This document shows, one piece after another, positions 56,971 to 64,000 of a DNA stretch of 64,000 bases (its first letter is position 1; each line of letters starts with the position of its first letter). A model generated the notes under the pieces. That model was not told where the DNA came from, did not search any database, and saw only the letters and a list, made by a program, of their open reading frames with translations. The position numbers and the translations under genes are program-made. The DNA is taken from positions 790,031 to 854,030 of the forward strand of contig JAESIW010000020.1 of assembly GCA_016802295.1 (NCBI GenBank), written 5' to 3'. This DNA comes from Brachionus rotundiformis (lineage: Eukaryota; Rotifera; Eurotatoria; Ploima; Brachionidae).

Positions 56971-59754
56971 CTCGAATAAATCTCAGAACCATTGTGGTAA
57001 AATGTGACACTAAGTTTAGTCATTAAAATGATTATCTGGATCATAAAAAAAACAATTAAAATGTAAAGATTAGACAAAAAAGTTTTATTTATTAAATAAG
57101 CATCAGTTGTTTTATATTTATAAAAATTATTTAAGATTTCGTCCAGCTTATTTTGCGTTTTTGATTTTTAATCCTACCGTGGTTACCATTTTTTAATAAA
57201 TGTATTTAATTTTATTTCTAATTTGAGAAAAAATATTAACTTAAATAATAATCTGAAAAATTAATAGATTGATAAATTTAGTGATGAGTGCCTAATTTGT
57301 TTTTTTCTCTGCATTCAGCTGGTAAAAAACAATTTGGGAAAATAAATTAACAAGTTTTAGATATAATATTTTCAATTAATTTATTCACTGTATTTTTTAA
57401 TCTACCATTTGAAAAATTGATAAATTTTTTGACACAAAATTAAACTTGTTTTTGCGTTTTATAATTGTGAAAATTTAAAAAAAACAAAACAGATAAAATA
57501 ATTTAAATATAAAAACATCTATTTATGTTTTTAATTAGTAGTTGAAAATAAATGATTAAATTTTCATTAATCATAATGTGTCGTAAATTCCAAGTCAAGT
57601 CAATGACCTGCAATTTTAGCTTTATTATTTAAAACTCTCTTAATCACTAAGTTTTTTCATAATCTTTTATAATTTTTAGTTTTTTATCTTATATTATTTT
57701 TAAAGACTTTTTGAATTGACTTTTGCGCAAGTCTGATCATAATTATTTTTATTATTTTATAGCTAAATAACTTGCTATAAGAATATTGAAGAGGAATAAA
57801 AGTTAATTGTTTCCGCTTTTCGCTTTTAAAAATTTGTCTTATCTGTTTCTAGTATCTGTTTACTCAGATTGTTCCAATGAGCTGTAAGTGTATTGGTAAA
57901 GAAAGTTTCGAGTACCATGCTAACTCTGGGAATTCTTTATCCAATTTTGTACATCCTTTTCTGGACAACTGTAAGTTTATAATACTTGGAATCAAATACA
58001 TGTTGTAGAACGTTTTCTGAACATATTCTGGTTCTGAACGTCCTTCCTGGATACCAAGTTTCGCAAACGCCATAGAATAAGCTCTATTGATGGCAAAGGG
58101 TTAAGTCTAGAAGAACCATTATTGCTAAAAATTTTCATCGAGTGATTTTATCATGCCTCAAGCGTTTCCAGAAGGTTAATTAGAAAACCATACTTTGGCA
58201 AACTCTGGTGCAACAGACTATTTTCTCAATAATTTTGGATTAGGAAACAAAGAATTTGATTTTACAGATTCTTATTGAATTATTATTTTATATTTATAAT
58301 TAATCTCTAACAGTTACTTATGAAAATTTCATAATATCAGAGGTACAAGGGAAGCTTCTACTATATCAATCATAAATTGTGTCAATCAGATAACCACAAG
58401 GGCAATTAAGGATTATCAAAGTTAAAGTAATTGAGGTTTCAAATTAAAGCTCAAACACCATGTTAGGAAACTAAACATAGATAAAAAATAATCTGAATGT
58501 AACACAAGAGCAAATAGAAATTATCTTTGAAATTTAATTAAATTATTCATTAACAGTTTGGTTTATCGCTGGACCAAACTATCGAAAAATATTACAACAT
58601 AAGAATAATTTATGTATGAATAGTAGAGCTTAGATGACTCCAATCTACATTTTTTAATACTATTAATTAAATTAAAATCAAGTTAAAAAAAAAAACAAGA
58701 TAAAATACATCAAACCTTTATCTATTTAGTAAATTAGAATTTATTCAAAGAAATAATTATTCTTTGTTGAATAAAAGTTCCAAAATTTAAAAGCTAAAAT
58801 GTAGCAAAATTTTAAAAATATTCCAAGTAAAAAAATAAATAGAATCATTTAACATTTAATAGTTTGGTAAATGATACAATTTGAAGCTTTCAGGCCTTGG
58901 ATAGGATCCTAACTTATTTGATTATCTTATTTTACTCTTTGCATTGTTAATATCAAACAAATAGGCTTCTATTTAGAAAAACTAAAATAAAGTGTAGATT
59001 AAATTTTTTAGAATTAATTTTGAATAAAATCAATTCTTAAATTGAATATTTTTCTTATAATTAAAATTAATTAAGATGGTTTATTTTATAGAATATTTCT
59101 GCCACCTTTTTTCCATAGTGTCAAAAAATTGAATTGCATTTAGCATAAAAAATAAAATTTTACAATTCACTTAAAATTAACCAACAACCCATTTAAAATT
59201 ATGCCTAAAAATTAAATTAAAAAATGTGCTCTTTAAATTGAATTTTTTGTTATTTGTTTTTTTTTTTTAGGAAAAAAAGATAAATGCTAGCAAATTAGAG
59301 CTATTTAATTTCACGTTAAAATTAAACTTCGATTTAAATTTAATTAAAAGTGTCGTTGGAGGCACTCATTTTTGGTTTTGTTGCCACTTTGGTTTGCCAA
59401 GGCATTGAAATTTTTAACTCTTGAATAATTGTTCAAATTGTTTTCCGAATATTTCTGGCATCAATCATTAACAACCATAAATTATCTTTATAAACACTAT
59501 TAAGAATACATGAAAAATATGTTACAATTAGAGATGTTTGGATCAAATAAACAAGTTTTGCTCTTAGCAATGATTAATGAGAAAATTTTAGTTTTTTTTT
59601 TTTTTTTTAATATTCTCAATACCTTCTCAAAATTTCATTTAAATTACCTTTTTCTTATACAAACAACTAAAGTATGCTTGAATAAATCAGAATAGAAAAA
59701 AAAATTAAAAAGAAAAAAGAATATATTTTAATTTTTTATGCCATCAAGATAAAG
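56971..59754. other. AT-rich intergenic region, no supported gene
   Basis: The only candidate is a minus-strand 69-codon frame at 57864-58073 (YLIPSIINLQLSRKGCTKLD) that faintly recalls the LINE C-terminal block QRRATKLIPE. It may be a decayed LINE scrap. Long T and A runs at 59260 and 59590. The TPR-gene promoter should lie at the right end. Confidence 0.4.
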
Positions 59755-61134
59755 ATGTCTTTTATTGATACCGAGGATCAATTTTTTAAAAATAGCAGTC
59801 AAAAGCTTGATGAATGGTACACCAATTATACCGATCTGTCTGACGCATCCTATTCGGTTGAATTAGCCGAAAGATTGAATAATCTTTCCAAGTTTCACAG
59901 ACAGCTACAAGATCCCAAAACCGAGCTGAAATTGGCCCAAAAAAGCCTCGAAGTGTACCAGAATGTGCTCGATGGCGACCACTTGGCGATCGCCGAAGCT
60001 CTCAAAAATCTTGGCATCGCTTACTCGAACAATTTCGAGTCCAAGCTAGAGTTAAGATACAAATTGGAATCTCTCAGAATGATGAAAAGACTGACCGATG
60101 AGGACTCAGAGCTGATGGCTGACACCCTGCTCCAAGTTGGTCTAGCCTACCGTGTCATCGGCGACCACCACAATGAGGTCAAATTTATCAACCATTGTTT
60201 AGATATGAGAAAAAGAATGTACTCAGACAGCAACCAGTTGACAGCTGAGGCTTTGGAACAGCTTGGCACAGCCTTTTCTAACCTGGGTGATTATAATCAC
60301 GAGCTAAAGCTCAAACTCGAAGCTTTAATTATGAAAACCAACATCTACACTGGTGACCATAAAGAAATAGCTTCTTCACTGGTAACAACCGGGTCAGCTT
60401 TTTCAAATATCAATGATTTAAACAATATGTTCAAGTATAAAAAAGCTGGCTTGGAGATGCGACAACGCATGTATGGAACAATTGACCATGATGAAATAGC
60501 CGAGTCGCTCTACCATCTCGGTCTCTCATACAGGAAATTGTCCGATCCGGCCAAAGAGCTGCTCAGTATTGATGAAGCAGTGAAAATGAAGAAAAGAATC
60601 CTGATGCAAGATGACCCTGTGTTGGCCGAATGGTTAAACAACTTAGGTGTTTCATTTGGAAACAATGGCGATTTTAGAAAAGAGCTTGAGCTTAAATTCG
60701 AAGCCTATGAGATGAGGCGCAGGTTTTTTAGCGGAGATCACACCGACATTGCTTCCTCTTTGAACAATATTGGTCTTGGTTACCGTAAGCTTGGTGACCA
60801 CAAAAATGAGTTGAAATATTTGCTCAAATCGTTCGAAATGTATGACAGGTTGTTCGAGGGAGATCGTCGGCATAAAGCCGTCTTGCTGAACAACATTGGC
60901 ATCGCTTATGGCAATAACAAGGAAAACAAGTACTATCTGCAATATTTGATCAGGTCAATTGATATGTACAGAAGATTGTATGATGGTGATTATAAAGAGA
61001 TGAATTTGCTTATGGAAAATTTGAGTAGAGCTTACTCGAAAAATGGTGACATAAAAAATGGTAAAAAGTATAAAATTCAGGCCGACAAATTAAAAAACAA
61101 ATTAATTCATCGAAATCATTTTTATTATTTTTGA
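59755..61134 (+). CDS. Protein of ten 42-residue TPR repeats (kinesin-light-chain-like class)
   Basis: A 459-residue single-exon protein. After about 24 residues it consists of ten tetratricopeptide repeats with a 42-residue period. Each runs like xAExLxNLGIAYxNxGD, then a second helix (ELKxxLESLxMxKRLxxGDH). Examples are IAEALKNLGIAYSN, IASSLNNIGLGYRKLGD and VLLNNIGIAYGNN. This is the 42-residue TPR_12/kinesin-light-chain style, often seen in large lineage-specific families with NACHT/NB-ARC or kinesin partners. Here the TPRs stand alone, without a coiled coil or NTPase. No signal peptide or TM. It is probably a protein-binding scaffold; partner unknown. The 42-residue regularity suggests recent internal duplication. 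Confidence 0.85.
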   Translation: MSFIDTEDQFFKNSSQKLDEWYTNYTDLSDASYSVELAERLNNLSKFHRQLQDPKTELKLAQKSLEVYQNVLDGDHLAIAEALKNLGIAYSNNFESKLELRYKLESLRMMKRLTDEDSELMADTLLQVGLAYRVIGDHHNEVKFINHCLDMRKRMYSDSNQLTAEALEQLGTAFSNLGDYNHELKLKLEALIMKTNIYTGDHKEIASSLVTTGSAFSNINDLNNMFKYKKAGLEMRQRMYGTIDHDEIAESLYHLGLSYRKLSDPAKELLSIDEAVKMKKRILMQDDPVLAEWLNNLGVSFGNNGDFRKELELKFEAYEMRRRFFSGDHTDIASSLNNIGLGYRKLGDHKNELKYLLKSFEMYDRLFEGDRRHKAVLLNNIGIAYGNNKENKYYLQYLIRSIDMYRRLYDGDYKEMNLLMENLSRAYSKNGDIKNGKKYKIQADKLKNKLIHRNHFYYF

Positions 61135-63013
61135 AATTAAGATAATCAAAGTCAAAAATACATTTTGTTTTATACTTGGTTTTAAGTATAAGGCTTTTTT
61201 TATTTAAATTTTGCCTTGACTTTAATCTAATAGAATATGTTATTTAAAAGATTTTTTTAATTTTTTATTCAAATGTGCTATTTAATAAATTTTAACTCAT
61301 TTATTTGTAATTTTTTATAAATATATCACAAGCTTAGGATATTAGAACCCCATGAACATAAATACTCTCTGACAAAAATTAGTTAATTTATGCTTGTATC
61401 CATTATTTATATTTATATTTAAGAAATGTTTTTTAAATACAATTAAAATCGCATAAAAATAATGTTTTAGAAATTAATTGTGTATTATTAAATTTTTAAA
61501 ATCATTTTCTAGAGATATTTTATTACAGTTCAAAATTTTCATAATTGTAAATTGTAATGATTGTAAATTTAAAAAATATGATAAATTAACAATTTAAAAG
61601 TCATTTTTTATTTTAAAAAATGTTAAACTTTAGTAATGTAATTTAAATCAAAATAATTTTCAATATTATTATTTTAATTGAAAAATAATAACAGATTTTT
61701 TAACTAAACGATTGAATAACTATCGTTTTAAAAAAGCGTTTGAAAAAACCTTTATCTTAAGTCTGCATGGCATCAAAAATAATTGATCAATGATATCTAT
61801 TTTGATAAAATGCAGTATAAATTAAATTTTAAATATGTTTTATACAATGAAAAAAAATATTTTAAATTAAAATTTTATTTAAAAAAATTAGTAAAAATAT
61901 GATTGATTTACATGATTTACATCATTTCGAGATGAATCTTGAATAAATTCTGACGTATTGTTCTTTTCTGATTGTTTATGTTTATATAATTAATTTTAAA
62001 GGGCGAATAATTTTTTAATACCGCTATTTTAAATAAAAACTCATCTAAAATATATTCCTATCTATCCTTCAAAACCTTATCAAATTAGGTATCGATCCTC
62101 CAAAAAAATCAAAACTCAATACATACTGAGGACAACAAGATCTCGAAAAGCAAGTTTCCTAAGCCTGCCTATGTTAAATGATCTTAAAGATTGGACCGAA
62201 AAATTTAACAGAACTACAGAAGACGGACACCAAGTGTTTGTTGGTAAAATCGAAACAATTGACGATTCAAACATTGTGCTCAACTTGCACATTCCAATCG
62301 CTAAAAGAAGATGTTTTTTTTGTTCTAGATGTAACTCAAAAAATAAATAAATTTCTTTTATTTTTATTTTGTTAGATATTTTTTTATAATAAAAGATGTA
62401 GTTTTTATTAAATTGGATATTTTTAATTAGAATAGATTACTTTTATTAAATTAGACTTAACTTTAATCAATTAGATTTCTTAAAATTAGCGAAAAGTTTA
62501 TTAAAGTTAGCGGGAGGAAAATTATGAGCCATTTTAGAGCATCTTTATGATGAAAAGACTATCTACTAAAAATATGTTTACCTTTATGCATTGAAAAGTT
62601 AGCCATAAAATCTAAAAAAGAAAATTTTTTGACGTTCTAAAATCTAACTTAATAATTCTCGCTTTACTGAAATTTTTTTTGGTCAAGATCTTGAACTATT
62701 TATGTCCAAAATTTAAGGTTTTTATGACATTAAGTTCTTAATATTTTTAAAAGAACAAAAACACGCCATTATTTAATGAAAAGATGTACAAATATTTAAT
62801 AATTTAATTAATTTATTAAATAAATTTATTTTTTTTGATTAAAAAATACTTTCCTGCAATTTATATTAAATCGGACAAATTGTTTGCATTATTTAGAAAT
62901 AAAAAGCAAGATAAAGCTTATCGGTAATTTGGTTACCATGGTCACTACATTTAAAAAATTTAGAATGGCACTCTACTATTATCATTAAAATAGAAATCTT
63001 AGTTTTATAAAAA
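61135..63013. other. Intergenic; small orphan frame at 62060-62349
   Basis: Mostly AT-rich. In the frame ending with the TAA at 62347-62349 an open stretch runs from about 62090. It reads LSLPMLNDLKDWTEKFNRTT, GHQVFVGKIETIDDSNIVLN, then IAKRRCFFCSRCNSKNK. Its base composition is less AT-rich than its flanks. I do not recognise it. It could be a 3'-terminal exon of an unseen gene or a transposon scrap. Confidence 0.3.
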
Positions 63014-64000
63014 ATGCTTTTGCTGGACATAACCACAAATGACAAGGGTCAGCTATACACCCATAAATCACCAATTTCCAATGGGTACTTTAATTTTATC
63101 AATTATCAATTTTGTTTTGTCTTAATTAATTTTGTTAAAGTCTTTTTCTCAACATCAAACACACAATATGCAACAAGTTATCTATGGTAACCAAGCAGAT
63201 CAATTTTACTCACTTGAGTTTTAACCGACTTGGTGACCGCTTTCTCGCATGTGATCTACACGGAACAATATACATGTTCGATTTGAACTACAACAGGTAT
63301 ATGAGGCTAAATCGTCTGGGAATAACATGTACTGCTTTGGCATTCAATCTAAAATGTAAGACAGAATATTTGGTGGCTTTTATTGATGGTTCCATAAAAT
63401 GCTTCAATACCGAGACCCGTAATTTGGTCGGATGGATGAAGGGTCATGAAAAAGCGATCGTAAGTTTAAGTGTTCATCCGACCCAAGGTGACATGGTAAT
63501 ATCTTTCTCGGCCGATTCGGCCCAGTTGTGGGATCTTAAAACTTTTGAATGCAAACAAAAACTAAGCATTGACTCAAAAAAGAATGTTGAGATAATGAAA
63601 ATTTGCTTCTCACCATCTACATGTGACATTGTATCTGTATTCAAGGATGATTCTATCTATGTTTGGACCAGCGAAAGCATAAATCTTAAATGTTCATTTA
63701 ATACTGAAATAGACGAAAATGAATCCAGATTTTACCGGTGCTTTTCACTATCCAAGTGAGAAATTTTTTGGCTTTTAGTTAATTTAATTGATAATTAAAA
63801 ATATAAAAAGCACTTTTGCTTCATTATCTAGCCATATAAAGAATACAAAAATTAGCTTGAAATAAATTTTAGAACTACTGTGTTACAAAAAAATCACTTT
63901 CTCTCAGATCTGATCAGAACCATATTTTTGCCAATCTGGGACAGAATATTAAAAATTTTACATTTTGCTTATTCATATTTTTATATGTTTTGTGCATTGT
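63014..64000 (+). CDS. TBC1D31: TBC1D31 (WDR67), 5' part, running off the window
   Basis: TBC1D31 is a centriolar-satellite/centrosomal protein with N-terminal WD40 repeats and a C-terminal TBC domain, linked to ciliogenesis. Exon 1 is 63014-63084, exon 2 is 63141-63755, and exon 3 starts at 63908 and is incomplete. The N-terminal block (GLFLNIKHTICN, spliced) aligns with GIIVNIIHNTSD of the human protein. Family-specific WD40 text follows: DLHGTIYMFDLNYNRYMR, CTALAFNLKCKTEYLVA, SIKCFNTETRNLVGWMKGHE and SADSAQLWDLKTFECK. Exon 3 continues FANLGQNIKNF. The remaining WD repeats and the TBC domain lie beyond the window. Introns are 56 and 152 nt. Confidence 0.9.

Noticed and set aside
57864..58073. 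Minus-strand frame recalling a LINE C-terminal block
   Set aside because: Only one short stretch (NLQLSRKGCTKLD) fits, without neighbouring LINE motifs. Left as a note in the intergenic entry.

Overview
This window is nuclear DNA of an animal. It is very AT-rich, has many homopolymer runs, and its host genes carry very short GT-AG introns (mostly about 47-60 nt). The gene set is animal: CCDC40 (motile-cilium ruler), PRMT1, ERLEC1, TP53RK/Bud32, CCDC12, DPY30, a BAIAP3/Munc13-4-type C2-MUN protein, a Friend-of-GATA factor and TBC1D31. The compact introns, the divergent proteins and the mix of MULE, DDE_Tnp_4+SWIM, mariner and LINE relics fit a monogonont rotifer such as Brachionus best. That placement is inference; no species-specific marker was checked.

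Layout. 1-9.7 kb is a repeat-rich edge: a divergent two-homeodomain gene or pseudogene, a decayed DDE_Tnp_4/SWIM transposon with a USP-like tail, a truncated Ty3/gypsy element and an internally deleted MULE. 10-13 kb holds a MITE that abuts the stop codon of a leucine-rich-repeat 7TM receptor. 13-15.9 kb is mostly relics and palindromes. 15.9-20.4 kb is CCDC40 in six exons, with one large repeat-filled intron. 21.2-29.3 kb is an inverted duplication of a WSC-EGF3-TM membrane-protein gene; a mariner copy sits in one arm and a foldback MITE in the spacer. 29.9-38.0 kb is the gene-dense core: PRMT1, ERLEC1, then TP53RK, CCDC12 and DPY30 close together on the minus strand. 39.7-46.3 kb is the many-exon C2-MUN gene, with an RTE-like LINE and a DDE_Tnp_4 relic in its introns. 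47.6-49.3 kb holds a LINE and a MULE relic. 51.3-52.3 kb encodes an unrecognised protein built of two copies of one domain. 55.1-57.0 kb is a compact Friend-of-GATA gene, 59.8-61.1 kb a ten-repeat TPR protein, and 63.0 kb to the window end the 5' part of TBC1D31.

The genes do not form a pathway. Shared themes are cilium/centrosome biology (CCDC40, TBC1D31), ER quality control (ERLEC1), chromatin and transcription (DPY30, PRMT1, FOG) and RNA or tRNA processing (CCDC12, TP53RK). Exon boundaries were read by eye from splice signals, frame and homology. For CCDC40, ERLEC1, both WSC-EGF genes, the FOG gene and the two-domain gene, the proposed exons sum to an exact multiple of three with no internal stop.
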